Positions 10,020 to 19,635 of a stretch of DNA of 64,000 nucleotides are shown piece after piece (positions within the stretch are counted from its first letter, which is position 1; each line of letters starts with the position of its first letter). The notes under the pieces are model-generated. The model was not told where the DNA came from. It did not search any database and saw only the letters and a list, made by a program, of their open reading frames with translations. A program made the translations under genes and the position numbers. Origin of the DNA: a bacterium (GTDB lineage: Bacteria > Bacillota > Clostridia > Lachnospirales > Lachnospiraceae); assembly GCA_030535455.1 (NCBI GenBank), contig JAUNJY010000003.1, positions 62,001 to 126,000 of the forward strand, in the 5' to 3' direction.

Positions 10020-10053
10020 ATGACTTTGGCTCATTGTCTGCGTAAATAAAAAA
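10020..10053. repeat. Terminator-flanking repeat, family 1 copy A
   Basis: Thirty-four bases starting ATGACTTTGGCTCATTG and ending GTAAATAAAAAA, abutting a terminator hairpin. Closely similar copies abut hairpins at 14300-14333 and 45106-45135. All three lie on the T-tract side of a minus-strand terminator. Confidence 0.7.
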
Positions 10054-10081
10054 CACCTGCCAAGTGAAATGCTGGCAGGTG
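10054..10081 (-). terminator. Terminator of MBL-fold hydrolase gene
   Basis: Nine-base stem CACCTGCCA (10054-10062) / TGGCAGGTG (10073-10081). On the minus strand it is followed by TTTTTTATTT. It lies nine bases after the stop of the gene ending at 10091. Confidence 0.9.
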
Positions 10082-10090
10082 CGTTTATTA

Positions 10091-10819
10091 TTAGGACATA
10101 CGCTCTTTGACGTATCCTTTTTTTATCATCTTTTCAATTTTATTATGAATGGTTACACTCACATATCTGCCGCCGTGATAGCAAATTACATCTCTTATGT
10201 CATAGGAAAGCAGTTTCTTTAAAGACTCTATCTCCTGTTCTTCATCTAAGACAAAGAAAGGATCTGCAATGCGCAATACTCCTTTTTCACAAGTCAATGC
10301 ATCTCCGCTGATTAATGTCTTTGTTTCTTCTACATAGAAGGATAAATGGCCTGGCATATGACCTGAAGTATCAATTACTTTTACTCCTCCGCAGATTGGA
10401 AGCACATCGCCGTCTTCTAGACATTCCACATGATCAATATACTCCACGGATTTTAACATATCTAGAAATCCTTCGTCTACATTTCTGCTCTCTGCCTGAA
10501 TAAGACGTAGGGATTTTTCCTTTCCTGTGATGTAAGGAGCCTGTTCCTTAGAACAATACACCACTATGTCTGGATAACGATCTGTAATTTCCTTTAATGC
10601 TCCTATATGGTCATGATCATGGTGTGTGATTAGAATTCTTTTCACTTGTTTTATACTTAACTTTTCTTGTACTAACGCCTCTTCTATCTTTTCAAAAAAG
10701 CCCGGATACCCACAGTCAATTAAAGTAAGTCCTTCCTCGTCCTTTAAGACAACTGGATAAATTGTGCATCTTACTGCGTCCGCTGAAAATTCCATTGGTA
10801 ACATGATTACTTGATTCAT
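10091..10819 (-). CDS. MBL-fold metallohydrolase
   Basis: 242-residue metallo-beta-lactamase-fold hydrolase of the glyoxalase II-like type. The metal site motif THHDHDHIGAL (HxHxDH) is at about residues 66-76; later metal ligands appear as DTSGHMPGHLSFY and ISGDAL. Cytosolic, no signal peptide. The start ATG at 10819 follows GGAGGGGATTGT. Transcribed alone and divergent from a MocR-type regulator that might control it. Substrate unknown; members include hydroxyacylglutathione hydrolases and lactonases. Confidence 0.88.
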   Translation of the reverse strand: MNQVIMLPMEFSADAVRCTIYPVVLKDEEGLTLIDCGYPGFFEKIEEALVQEKLSIKQVKRILITHHDHDHIGALKEITDRYPDIVVYCSKEQAPYITGKEKSLRLIQAESRNVDEGFLDMLKSVEYIDHVECLEDGDVLPICGGVKVIDTSGHMPGHLSFYVEETKTLISGDALTCEKGVLRIADPFFVLDEEQEIESLKKLLSYDIRDVICYHGGRYVSVTIHNKIEKMIKKGYVKERMS

Positions 10820-11050
10820 ACAATCCCCTCCGCCATAATTATTATTTTCACAATATACAAATTATAGCAGTTCTTCCCTTGATTATCCAATCCATTTATT
10901 TCATTTTTTGTGTTGCACATAAGTACCAGCCATAATATATCCTGCTAATCCTTTACAAATGTAATAGTTCTCATTATAATCAAAAGTGGTCATACATAAA
11001 TACCCATTTTGGAAATAACCAGAATGGTCAGATTGGAGATAAAACAAACC

Positions 11051-12448
11051 ATGTTAACCTATTCCTTTTCTGATATAGGGTCTGATACCCTTTATGAGCA
11101 TCTATATAAATGTATTAAAAACGACATTATTTCAGGCGTTTTAAGTGCCGGAGAGAAACTTCCTTCCAAACGTAACTTTGCAAAGAATCTCAACATAAGC
11201 ACAATTACAGTGGAGAATGCATATGCCCAGTTAATTTCAGAAGGCTACCTGTATTCCGTACCCAAAAAGGGCTATTTTGTTTCCGACTTAACCAATGCCA
11301 TTACGACAAAACCTATTCTGACTCCAGAGAACTTCACCATCACAACCAATACCAAACACTATTTTGCAGATTTCTTAAGTAACCAGACCAATCCAGATAA
11401 TTTTCCGTTTTCCATCTGGGCTAAGCTGATGCGTGAGATCATAGCTGAAAAAAGCGATCAGTTGATGAGCAACTCTCCTGCCGGCGGCATTATGGAATTA
11501 CGACAAGCCATCGCCATTCATCTAAAGCAGTTTCGAGGTATCACCGTATCTCCAGAACAGATCATTATCGGTGCAGGTACCGAGTATCTCTACGGTCTGT
11601 TAATTCAGCTGCTTGGATATGACAAAACCTATGCTGTTGAAGATCCCGGATATAAGAAAATCTATAAAATCTATACAAGCAACCATGTTCCCTGTAAGGT
11701 TATTCCTGTGGAAGCGCAAGGGATCAATGTAGATGCACTGGAAGAATCTGCTGCGGACATTGTCCATATCTCACCTTCCCATCACTATCCGACCGGCATC
11801 ATCACTCCAATCAGCCGCCGATATGAGCTGCTTGGATGGGCGTCCAAATCAGACTCCCGCTATATTATTGAAGATGATTATGACTGTGAATTCCGTCTTA
11901 TGGGAAAACCAATTCCCTCCTTACAAAGTATTGATGTAATGGAAAAGGTCATTTATATGAATACGTTTACCAAGAGCCTTGCCTCCACGATACGTATCAG
12001 TTATATGATCCTGCCAAAACATCTGCTAAAGAACTACTATGAGAAACTAGGATTCTATTCCTGTACTGTATCCAACTTTGAGCAGTACACCCTTGCCCAG
12101 TTTATCCGTGATGGCTATTATGAAAAGCATATTAACAGAATGCGTAACTACTATCGCAAACAGCGTGATACAATTCTTGAATGCATAAAAAATAGCCCTT
12201 TGTCTTCTCTAGTAACGATTACCGAAGAAGACTCGGGACTACATTTTTTAATGCGACTTAACACCACACTCACTGATGAACAACTGCTGCATGCCGCTGA
12301 ACAACATGGAATTCGCATTTCCTGCCTCTCCCAATACTACCACGACCCAGCAGCTGCACCTCATCACATCCTGATCATGAACTACTCGGGCATCGAACAG
12401 TCCAAACTAAAAGAAGCAATCGAGCGATTACGAAAGAGTCTCTTGTAA
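11051..12448 (+). CDS. MocR-type GntR/aminotransferase regulator
   Basis: Fusion of an N-terminal GntR winged helix (about residues 10-75, with LPSKRNFAKNLNISTITVE) to a class I aminotransferase-like domain (about 100-465). Ligand-pocket motifs include EDPGYKK, EDDYDCEFR and the PLP-lysine region NTFTKSLASTIRISYM. MocR proteins sense PLP or amino compounds. The longest frame begins at a TTG (11009), but the ATG at 11051 starts just before the HTH and has GGAG upstream, so about 465 residues. The target is unknown: no pdx genes are near, and the divergent MBL-fold gene is the only close candidate. Confidence 0.9.
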   Translation: MLTYSFSDIGSDTLYEHLYKCIKNDIISGVLSAGEKLPSKRNFAKNLNISTITVENAYAQLISEGYLYSVPKKGYFVSDLTNAITTKPILTPENFTITTNTKHYFADFLSNQTNPDNFPFSIWAKLMREIIAEKSDQLMSNSPAGGIMELRQAIAIHLKQFRGITVSPEQIIIGAGTEYLYGLLIQLLGYDKTYAVEDPGYKKIYKIYTSNHVPCKVIPVEAQGINVDALEESAADIVHISPSHHYPTGIITPISRRYELLGWASKSDSRYIIEDDYDCEFRLMGKPIPSLQSIDVMEKVIYMNTFTKSLASTIRISYMILPKHLLKNYYEKLGFYSCTVSNFEQYTLAQFIRDGYYEKHINRMRNYYRKQRDTILECIKNSPLSSLVTITEEDSGLHFLMRLNTTLTDEQLLHAAEQHGIRISCLSQYYHDPAAAPHHILIMNYSGIEQSKLKEAIERLRKSLL

Positions 12449-12476
12449 GAAGGTATTTCTTATTACGGGTGATTTC

Positions 12477-12950
12477 TTATTCAGCCTGTTGATCTTCCTG
12501 ATCAATAATCTTCATCTGATTAATATGGCTTTGCGCTATGATTGCTTCTATACGGTCACACAACATCTGCGGATCTTGATCTTTATACTCACCAGTCTTT
12601 GTCTGGAACTTAATCAGCTCTGATTTCAATACCTCCGCAGTGGTGCGATACTCCTGCCATTGATCCTTAAAACGGAATAATGCAAGAAGAGAAGAGGCAA
12701 CCGTAGTAATCGTTGCAAGGACTGCACTATACTGTTTAAAGTTATTTGCAATAAACGTACTGCTTTCCACGCTGTTCATTATGGTCATCGCCAAAGGAGT
12801 CACAATACTGGCACTGGAAAATGTATAATAGCACCGTTTATAGACAACTGCCTTCTTGATAAACCAATTAAGTGAATTCATGATACGTTTTTTCATCTTT
12901 TCATCGCTTAAGTCTTCATACAGATATACGCTTTCCTGCACCTCGCGCAT
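12477..12950 (-). CDS. SLATT/DUF4231 two-TM protein
   Basis: 157 residues with two closely spaced membrane segments (about residues 40-62 and 73-95) between an N-terminal charged helix and a C-terminal cytosolic helical part containing FKDQWQEYRTTAEVLKSE. This matches DUF4231 of the SLATT superfamily. In conflict systems SLATT proteins are predicted membrane effectors coupled to nucleotide-sensing enzymes. Here no cyclase, NUDIX or TIR gene adjoins, so it is an orphan. ATG at 12950 after GAGGTGAT. It converges on the MocR gene. Confidence 0.75.
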   Translation of the reverse strand: MREVQESVYLYEDLSDEKMKKRIMNSLNWFIKKAVVYKRCYYTFSSASIVTPLAMTIMNSVESSTFIANNFKQYSAVLATITTVASSLLALFRFKDQWQEYRTTAEVLKSELIKFQTKTGEYKDQDPQMLCDRIEAIIAQSHINQMKIIDQEDQQAE

Positions 12951-13042
12951 AGTGTAATCACCTCATATAAATTTCATTCCTACCATTATATTAAGATGAT
13001 AACGAAAATGACAGTCGTCTACATAAAAAACTGCTCGACAAA

Positions 13043-14233
13043 TTATTTATTTCTCAAGAGCCTTCCATGTACTGTTAATCCAATCAGTAACAGTATGGGA
13101 AATACCACCGCAGCCAAAATTCCCATCTTAAGATTTTGTCCGGCTGTACTAGATACCATTCCTACGAAAGTTGGTCCTGAACCACATCCTAAATCCCCTG
13201 CCAATGCAAGAAATGCAAACATAGCAGTCCCACCGCCCTTAATTGCCTTTGTGGACAGGCTAAATGTCCCAGGCCATAAGATGCCAACAGAAAATCCACA
13301 CACAGCACACCCCACAAATCCTAATATAGGAATGCTAGATAGTGAGGTAAGCAAATACCCAAACACGCAAAGAAGCGTACTAAAAAACATAAGTCGCTCT
13401 AGTTTGAAATGCTCGCTGTATTTTCCATATAGAAGTCTGGACAGTCCCATTAATGTTGCAAATAATAAAGGTCCCGCCAAGTCTCCAACTGTCTTCGATA
13501 CGCCAAGACCTGCTTCCGCAAATGCAGATGCCCATTGGCTTACTGCCTGTTCACTTGCACCCGCACAGACCATAAGCACAAGCATTAATAGAAATACCTT
13601 ATTTTTAAACAGGGTGCCAATGGATAGTTCTTCTTCGCCCTCTTCTATCAATGACGCAATTGGAACAGATGCAAACAAAAACGTATTTACCAGAGGGATG
13701 ATTGCCCAAAGACAGGCTAATATTCTCCAGTTCTCTATTCCGGCTACCATAAAGAATATAGTTGAAAGTAGGACAACTCCCACATGTCCCCAACAGTAAA
13801 AGGAATGTAGCAGGCTCATTGCTGCCTCCTTTCTTTTCGTTGGACATGCTTCGACAATAGGACTTACCAATACCTCAATTAATCCACCGCCAATTGCATA
13901 AATTGCTACGGCTATCAACAATCCAACAAAAGCATCCCCCATTATAGCTGGAAGAATCGTTAATCCCACTAAGCCGGCTGCCACCGTGACATGTGCAATA
14001 ATCATGGAACAGCGATATCCAATCTTATTTACATATTTAGCGCTTAAAAAGTCCACTAACAGCTGAATTCCAAAATTAAATGTTACCAGCAGTGTAACCT
14101 TTTCTAAGGAAATACCTAGTTCTGACTGAAATGTCAAGAATAACAACGGTACAAAGTTATTTACGATTGCCTGAACGATATACCCTATAAAGCAGGCAAC
14201 CAGCGTGTTATTATAGTTTTCTTTCTGTTTCAT
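13043..14233 (-). CDS. MFS transporter
   Basis: 396-residue major facilitator superfamily permease with about 12 membrane helices. The loop NKIGYRCSM after helix 2 and the LYGKYSEHFKLERLM loop between later helices are typical MFS loops. The start ATG at 14233 is preceded by AAAGAGGAGC. It stands alone, with no enzyme or regulator in the same operon, so the substrate cannot be named. FucP/sugar-type and drug-type MFS are both possible. Confidence 0.88.
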   Translation of the reverse strand: MKQKENYNNTLVACFIGYIVQAIVNNFVPLLFLTFQSELGISLEKVTLLVTFNFGIQLLVDFLSAKYVNKIGYRCSMIIAHVTVAAGLVGLTILPAIMGDAFVGLLIAVAIYAIGGGLIEVLVSPIVEACPTKRKEAAMSLLHSFYCWGHVGVVLLSTIFFMVAGIENWRILACLWAIIPLVNTFLFASVPIASLIEEGEEELSIGTLFKNKVFLLMLVLMVCAGASEQAVSQWASAFAEAGLGVSKTVGDLAGPLLFATLMGLSRLLYGKYSEHFKLERLMFFSTLLCVFGYLLTSLSSIPILGFVGCAVCGFSVGILWPGTFSLSTKAIKGGGTAMFAFLALAGDLGCGSGPTFVGMVSSTAGQNLKMGILAAVVFPILLLIGLTVHGRLLRNK

Positions 14234-14299
14234 ATGTGCTCCTCTTTCATTTTCTCCATATTATTCCCTCCCAATTTTCTCATTCTCCTATTATACATC

Positions 14300-14333
14300 A
14301 TGTCTTTGGCTCGTTGTTTGGGTAAATAAAAAA
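14300..14333. repeat. Terminator-flanking repeat, family 1 copy B
   Basis: Starts ATGTCTTTGGCTCGTTG and ends GTAAATAAAAAA, directly abutting the hairpin at 14334. It matches copy A (10020) at nearly every position, although the neighbouring genes are unrelated. Confidence 0.7.
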
Positions 14334-14369
14334 ATCGTATGATAGTCTATTATAAGACCATCATACGAT
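14334..14369 (-). terminator. Terminator overlapping the diguanylate cyclase 3' end
   Basis: Stem ATCGTATGAT (14334-14343) / ATCATACGAT (14360-14369) with an inner GTCT/AGAC stem, followed on the minus strand by a T run. The hairpin overlaps the last codons and stop of the gene ending at 14350. Confidence 0.85.
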
Positions 14370-16104
14370 TTCCCTTCATTCTTTGTTTATTCTTATACAT
14401 CTTTGCATCTGCTTCTTGCTCAGTGGACTTCAGCTCATATCTTGATAAGTGTTCACAATATGCTTTTCCATGGGCAATAAAGATTTTCTCTTCCCATTCC
14501 CTGCCCATGTTCTTATCTATAATCTGCTGCTCAAAAATTGGAAGCAGTTCCTCATAAGAAATAAGCGGATTGTCATTTACAATCAACACCACAAACTCAT
14601 CTCCACCAATACGATATACTTCGCCTGCCAGACCAAAGCTGTTATTTATAATCTCCGCTGCCTCTTTAATCAGCTTGTCTCCCTGTTGATGACCTAATGT
14701 ATCATTTACTTCTTTTAAATTGTTAATATCAAACATAACCAAGCAGCATCCATTTGTTTCATTAGACTTTGCAAGCTGTTCTAGATGTTCCTTATACGCC
14801 GTACGGTTTCCTACTTCCGTCAGGCCATCGAGATAGGCTAACTTACTAATAAGCTCTGTCTGTCTTCCTTGTTCTACTAATTCAAACAGACGGTAAATGG
14901 TACCTATACCTAATAGTATGATAAAGATACTAATTCCCCATCTTGTAAACGTAGCACGATCTGTCGCATTTAAAACAACATAACGATAAACATCGATAAA
15001 AAGAGAAGCCGCAAGAGTAATCAGCCCTGTCTGCTGCATTAAGTATTCCACATAATACTTTCCAGCCCTGCAAAATCTCCGGTTGATTATTCCTTCTCTA
15101 AATAGACATCCAACCATGGTAAGTATTACAAGCATATAGTTTAAAACTGCCCCATTTAATGTCTGATGATAATCTAAAAATCCAACAAGCTGGGATACTG
15201 CAGCAAACATAGTATATAAAACAGTGAACGTACAGCCGATACGAACCACTTTGAATTTAAACACTCCATACACTGACTCCATATATAGAAACAGTGGTAC
15301 TCCTCCTAATATCAGCATCATATTGCTTACAAGCTGTACCGCCGGCTGATTTACAACAAATAACTGAATGATATCGGTCTCTAGCATTGCCCATAATGCA
15401 GAAACAACTGAAAAGATAGAAAGGTAAAACAGACTGTTGTCCTTAATCTTCTGGTTTCTATTAATGACAACATTGGTAATCAAATAGATTGTTCCTATTA
15501 ATATGATTAACAGGCATGCAATCAGTTTCCATCGCATGTCTTTTATAAGTTTGATAATAATTGCTGCACGATCCCCCTGGTAGAACATATCTACCCCAGA
15601 CCTTTTGTCCGAATACGCCGTCTTTATTCGCAGCTCAATAGTCTTGCCCTCTTGGTCATCTGTCACATTTAACAGATTCCATCTCACTCCTGGCGATTTA
15701 TTTGAAAATGGTCCTTCGACATCATCTGTACGATAGATGCATTTTCCATCTAATATAGCTTCAACATAACAGTTTTTGCTACGAAACACAATCGATTGAT
15801 CCTTACTCATCTTGGATGGTAATTTATAAAATACAGAAATGCTTCCGTATTCATTTACTTCATATGTATCGATCCTTGAAGAAGAAAACTTCTCCCCGCT
15901 ATCAACTACCAAATACTCGTCGATCAGCTGATAATTCCCCAGTCCTATATCAGGCCTTTTATTATTGCTGAATAAAATATTGGCAATTACCATAGCTATC
16001 ATAACTGCAAATGCAGTAAAATATGTTATTGCTACACACCGCGTATACTTTTTAAAATACTCATCCTTCCGGACATCAAGTACTTTCCTCTTATATTCAC
16101 TCAT
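14350..16104 (-). CDS. Membrane diguanylate cyclase (GGDEF)
   Basis: 584 residues: an N-terminal membrane helix (about 25-45), an extracellular beta-rich domain (about 50-195), about seven to eight membrane helices (about 195-410), then a cytosolic GGDEF domain (about 430-580) with an intact RIGGDEFVVL active-site loop, predicted to make c-di-GMP from two GTP. The architecture is that of 7TM-DISM-like sensor cyclases that respond to an external ligand. No EAL domain. Transcribed alone. A second GGDEF protein is encoded at 53978-55072. Confidence 0.9.
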   Translation of the reverse strand: MSEYKRKVLDVRKDEYFKKYTRCVAITYFTAFAVMIAMVIANILFSNNKRPDIGLGNYQLIDEYLVVDSGEKFSSSRIDTYEVNEYGSISVFYKLPSKMSKDQSIVFRSKNCYVEAILDGKCIYRTDDVEGPFSNKSPGVRWNLLNVTDDQEGKTIELRIKTAYSDKRSGVDMFYQGDRAAIIIKLIKDMRWKLIACLLIILIGTIYLITNVVINRNQKIKDNSLFYLSIFSVVSALWAMLETDIIQLFVVNQPAVQLVSNMMLILGGVPLFLYMESVYGVFKFKVVRIGCTFTVLYTMFAAVSQLVGFLDYHQTLNGAVLNYMLVILTMVGCLFREGIINRRFCRAGKYYVEYLMQQTGLITLAASLFIDVYRYVVLNATDRATFTRWGISIFIILLGIGTIYRLFELVEQGRQTELISKLAYLDGLTEVGNRTAYKEHLEQLAKSNETNGCCLVMFDINNLKEVNDTLGHQQGDKLIKEAAEIINNSFGLAGEVYRIGGDEFVVLIVNDNPLISYEELLPIFEQQIIDKNMGREWEEKIFIAHGKAYCEHLSRYELKSTEQEADAKMYKNKQRMKGNRMMVL

Positions 16105-16196
16105 AAAAACCCCTAGTTGCCTAATTTTGTAATTTAATGTAATAATTCACAGATTTATTGTATCATAGTTAGAACAAAAATAATAAGAAGATTTTC

Positions 16197-16892
16197 TTAT
16201 GATGATTTCTGGCTTATATTCTGCCTTTTTTCAAAAAAAAGCAATACAAATACAACCATAAGGATAAGGTCCACCAGGCCAACTGCTTTCTCTTTATATC
16301 TTCTTGTAATCAGATCACCTACGCCTGCCCCTAAAATAAACATTCCGATGATCAAAGAGTAAACTGCTCCCTTTTTTAAGGATATTTTCTCTTTGTCAAT
16401 TACGTACTCCGATATCTTCTCAGCTGCATTTTTCAAATTACCAGTAAACATTGCGGTCGAATAGGAGTTTCCATTTACCGTACGAAAGCTCTGGATCTGC
16501 AATGCACACACAAAGGAAATTATGCTGTTTGCCAAAACATTATGTTTTCCATTGGGAATAAACATAACGGCACCCAAAGCAGCCATCTCTATTCCAAGTG
16601 TAATATGGCGCCATAAGAATTCATGTTTTTCTCCATATTTACACTCTACTACTTTAGCCAGCGCTACTCCTGCACAAAAGAAAATAATAGACATAAGGTA
16701 ATAGACGATCTTTTTGGAATTCCCCTCTGCAATATTGGCGCCTAATAACACCAGATTTCCTGTCTGCGTATTTGCAAATACCTTTCCCCTGGCAACATAA
16801 GTATAGATGTCCAGATAGCCACCTACAAATGCAAGCAGCATCGCCGTTACAATTGACTCTGAAACCTTTCTGACTTTCCATGAATGAAACAT
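16197..16892 (-). CDS. YoaK family (DUF1275) membrane protein
   Basis: 231 residues with six predicted membrane helices. Family motifs are AFVGGYLDIYTYVARGKVFANTQTGN near the N-terminus (quoted region about residues 23-48) and FRTVNGNSYSTAMFTGNLKN in the middle. YoaK/DUF1275 proteins are conserved bacterial inner-membrane proteins of unknown function. ATG at 16892 after GAGGAAAGAACG. It shares the minus strand with the secreted fasciclin protein upstream, 62 bases away, but no common promoter can be shown. Confidence 0.88.
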   Translation of the reverse strand: MFHSWKVRKVSESIVTAMLLAFVGGYLDIYTYVARGKVFANTQTGNLVLLGANIAEGNSKKIVYYLMSIIFFCAGVALAKVVECKYGEKHEFLWRHITLGIEMAALGAVMFIPNGKHNVLANSIISFVCALQIQSFRTVNGNSYSTAMFTGNLKNAAEKISEYVIDKEKISLKKGAVYSLIIGMFILGAGVGDLITRRYKEKAVGLVDLILMVVFVLLFFEKRQNISQKSS

Positions 16893-16954
16893 CGTTCTTT
16901 CCTCTTTTTCTTATAGAAAAGAACAATAGCTTTCGCTACTGTCCTTCTCCTCCT

Positions 16955-17536
16955 TTAGCTTTCTGGAATTAACACGTTGTCAATCACATGAATTACGCCA
17001 TTTTGAGCCTTAATATCCTTTGTAACGATCTTAGCATTATTGATATATAATGCTCCATTTTTCATTGTGATCTTCGCCTTTTTATTATTTAGCATAGTGA
17101 TTTCTTTTCCTGCCAGTTTCTCAGCTGCAGATGATGGTACATTTCCTGCAAATACATGGTAGGTAAGAACATCTTCTAGTTTCTGTTTGTTTTCAGGTTT
17201 CAATAATTCTTCTAATGTTCCGCTTGGAAGTTTTGTAAATGCATCATTGGTTGGTGCAAATACGGTAAATGGGCCCTCTCCCTCCAATGCATCTACAAGG
17301 CCTGCTGCCTTCAATGCTGCAACCAAGGTATTGAACCGCTGATCGTTGGATGCAATCGTTACGATATTCTCTTCGCTTGCGCTTTTTGGTGCTTCCGTTG
17401 CAGTAGGATTCTTTGTACCTGGGTCGTTTGTTGCTGTCTGTTTAGAAGAAGCTCCTACCAGCAAGGAAGGACATACTACTGCCATAATTAACAGGGTACT
17501 TATTAGATATTTGACTTTTGTTTTTACTTGTTTCAT
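16955..17536 (-). CDS. Secreted fasciclin-domain protein
   Basis: 193 residues. A signal peptide (about residues 1-29, ending LLVGASS) is followed by a Thr/Pro/Ala-rich spacer and one fasciclin (FAS1) domain (about 57-192) with typical motifs FTVFAPTNDAFTKLP, LTYHVFAGNV and NGVIHVIDNVLIP. FAS1 domains mediate adhesion. No sortase motif or membrane anchor follows, so it is probably released or loosely cell-bound. Confidence 0.92.
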   Translation of the reverse strand: MKQVKTKVKYLISTLLIMAVVCPSLLVGASSKQTATNDPGTKNPTATEAPKSASEENIVTIASNDQRFNTLVAALKAAGLVDALEGEGPFTVFAPTNDAFTKLPSGTLEELLKPENKQKLEDVLTYHVFAGNVPSSAAEKLAGKEITMLNNKKAKITMKNGALYINNAKIVTKDIKAQNGVIHVIDNVLIPES

Positions 17537-17594
17537 CTTTTTTGTCTCCTTTCCATATATACGAAACTAGGATAACCAAAGACAATTCATTTTA

Positions 17595-18464
17595 TTACAA
17601 ATCAAACAAGCTAAGCTGCCCATCCTCCTTTGGAAACTCTCTTAAATAGTCAAATACTTTAGAAGTATCTGAGACAATGCCATGCTCCTTGCAGCGTCTG
17701 TAGAACAGATCCATCAGCTCTTTATTGTGGTCACTGTTTACCTCGTAATGGTACCCATACTTTGCTTCATACCATGCACGCTTTCCCGGAAAGAGCTGAT
17801 CCAGCTTATAATAGAAATACTCCCTGTTTCCTTCACGCAAGGTTAACCCCATGCTAAAGCATATAATTCCATAAACTTTGGCTTGAATACAATACTCAAG
17901 AATCCCCTCTATATTCTCCTTTGTATCATTAATCCCAGGCAGAATTGGATCCAGCCAGACAACTGTAGGAATGTTGTTTTCCTTTAACACCTGGAGTGTT
18001 TCAAATCGCTCCTTTGTGGTGCTGACATTGGGTTCAAGCTTTTTACACAACTCTTCTTCATAGGTTGTCAATGTCATCTGCACAACACACTTTGCATTCT
18101 GATTGATCTCCTTTAACAAGTCTAAGTCCCTTAGGATGCGAGAGGACTTTGTCTGAATAGCCAGTCCAAATCCATAGTCCCTGATTATGGTAAGACATTG
18201 CCTTGTTAACTTAAGCTGTGTCTCCAATGGAATATAGGGGTCACTCATGGCTCCTGTTCCAATCATGCATTTCTTGCGCTTCTTACGTAGCGCCTGCTCA
18301 AGCAGAATTGGAGCATTCTCCTTCACCTCGATATCCTCAAACTGATGGTTCATCTGATAGCATCGGCTTCTGGCATCACAATAGATACAGCCATGGGTGC
18401 AGCCGCGGTATATATTCATTCCATTTCCATTGGACAAGATCCCCTTTACTATAGTCTTATGCAT
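17595..18464 (-). CDS. SPL-like radical SAM protein
   Basis: 289 residues. The radical SAM cluster motif is YRGCTHGCIYCDARSRCY near residues 19-36, with CxxxCxxC spacing and the Fe-S binding position close to the N-terminus. The remaining sequence (MSDPYIPLE, LDPILPGINDT) follows the spore photoproduct lyase-related group of uncharacterised radical SAM proteins often annotated SPL family. The usual SPL cysteine and substrate cannot be judged by eye. Cytosolic and monocistronic. Confidence 0.85.
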   Translation of the reverse strand: MHKTIVKGILSNGNGMNIYRGCTHGCIYCDARSRCYQMNHQFEDIEVKENAPILLEQALRKKRKKCMIGTGAMSDPYIPLETQLKLTRQCLTIIRDYGFGLAIQTKSSRILRDLDLLKEINQNAKCVVQMTLTTYEEELCKKLEPNVSTTKERFETLQVLKENNIPTVVWLDPILPGINDTKENIEGILEYCIQAKVYGIICFSMGLTLREGNREYFYYKLDQLFPGKRAWYEAKYGYHYEVNSDHNKELMDLFYRRCKEHGIVSDTSKVFDYLREFPKEDGQLSLFDL

Positions 18465-18535
18465 CCCTCATTCTCCCTTCCCGCTTTTTCACTTATTATA
18501 CCCTGTTATCATTGAAAATGTGTAGTAACCGTCGC

Positions 18536-18614
18536 CAAGCTTTGGATGAAATCAGGCTTTCCTCTAAGCAATGCGTTGGAGTCAATGCAAGATTTCGTTT
18601 GTCTACAGTCAAAA
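18536..18614 (-). repeat. Terminator-tail repeat, family 2 copy 1 (long)
   Basis: Read on the minus strand: TTTTGACTGTAGACAAACGAAA at the hairpin end and CTGATTTCATCCAAAGCTTG at the far end, 79 bases in all. A second, 44-base version is at 20719-20762 on the other strand and lacks 35 internal bases. Confidence 0.6.
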
Positions 18615-18642
18615 GGAGGCAATACAAATGTATTGCCTCCTT
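18613..18642 (-). terminator. Terminator of DUF445 gene
   Basis: Fourteen-base perfect stem AAGGAGGCAATACA / TGTATTGCCTCCTT (18613-18626, 18629-18642), followed on the minus strand by TTTTGACT. It lies 29 bases after the DUF445 stop at 18671. Confidence 0.85.
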
Positions 18643-18670
18643 CTGATTTACGACTTTGTCGACCTGCTCT

Positions 18671-19555
18671 TTAAAATGCTAAATTGATCATTCCAAGTAC
18701 AAAACCAATTAGGGCACCGAGGTTCACGATCACACCTAACTCATGTTTCATAACTGACATAATTAACTCTTCTAATTCTTTTACATCCATCTCATTGATT
18801 TTCTTTTCTACAATGCCACAGATATCAAATGCTTTTACAATGCCAGAAATCTCTTTTTCAAGCATTCCTTCATACATATCACCAATCATAACTCTAAGGG
18901 CATCCATAGTTTCAATGCCGGCTAATTCAGCAATATGCTTGCCTTCTAGATTTTCTACTTCATCCTGCACTTTGGACTGGATTAAGTCTTTTCCATTGGA
19001 TGCAATGTAGCTTTCCACTTTCGCTCCAATTGGTCCTGCAAAGGAAGCAATCATATCTGCATTTACAAACATGGCGATCATTCCACCCATTTGTTTCACT
19101 GCTGCCGTTCCTTCTGTTACGATCAAATCTGCAATATCAATAGACTGTATTCCTTCTACGATCTTGTCAGAAACATAATCTACTGCTGCCTCTTTCTTTG
19201 CTGCATATTTATCTTCGTCCATTGCCATGGCTGCAATCTCGCGAATTGATTTTTCAGTAAGAGTTGTCTGAAGTGCCGTTGTAATACTGCCAGCTACGGC
19301 ATCCTTCATATTTTCTGAACATAAGATTTCACGAATTTCATCCTCCCCAACTAGGGACTTTCCAACTGCATGACCAACAGCACGGGCTAATGCCGGCTTT
19401 CTTTTTGGAATAATACCTGGTGTAAAAGGCAATGTATAGTTTCCAATCTTAACAGGATTTAAAGGACGAAATAACATTTTTACAGCAATATAGTTCGTAC
19501 AGTATCCAATTAATGCACCTACAAGTGGTGCTGCTAATAATTTGATCCACTCCAT
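18671..19555 (-). CDS. DUF445 family membrane protein
   Basis: 294 residues with a membrane helix at each end (about 5-25 and 272-292) and a long soluble helical middle. The N-terminus APLVGALIGYCTNYIAVKM and the following LFRPLNP and FTPGIIPKRK are hallmarks of DUF445 (YheB-like) proteins. Function is unknown; members are membrane proteins of many Firmicutes. ATG at 19555 after GGAGGAACTT. Confidence 0.92.
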   Translation of the reverse strand: MEWIKLLAAPLVGALIGYCTNYIAVKMLFRPLNPVKIGNYTLPFTPGIIPKRKPALARAVGHAVGKSLVGEDEIREILCSENMKDAVAGSITTALQTTLTEKSIREIAAMAMDEDKYAAKKEAAVDYVSDKIVEGIQSIDIADLIVTEGTAAVKQMGGMIAMFVNADMIASFAGPIGAKVESYIASNGKDLIQSKVQDEVENLEGKHIAELAGIETMDALRVMIGDMYEGMLEKEISGIVKAFDICGIVEKKINEMDVKELEELIMSVMKHELGVIVNLGALIGFVLGMINLAF

Positions 19556-19635
19556 TTTAAGTTCCTCCGGTTATCATTTAGTACTTAAAGCATTTAAACA
19601 TAAAATCGAGGGACCGTCAACCTTTCGTATCTTAA

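Noticed and set aside
12996-13799. Long plus-strand open frame of 267 codons
   Set aside because: It runs antisense to the MFS transporter (13043-14233), is Pro/Asn-rich with no recognisable motif, and lacks a ribosome binding site.
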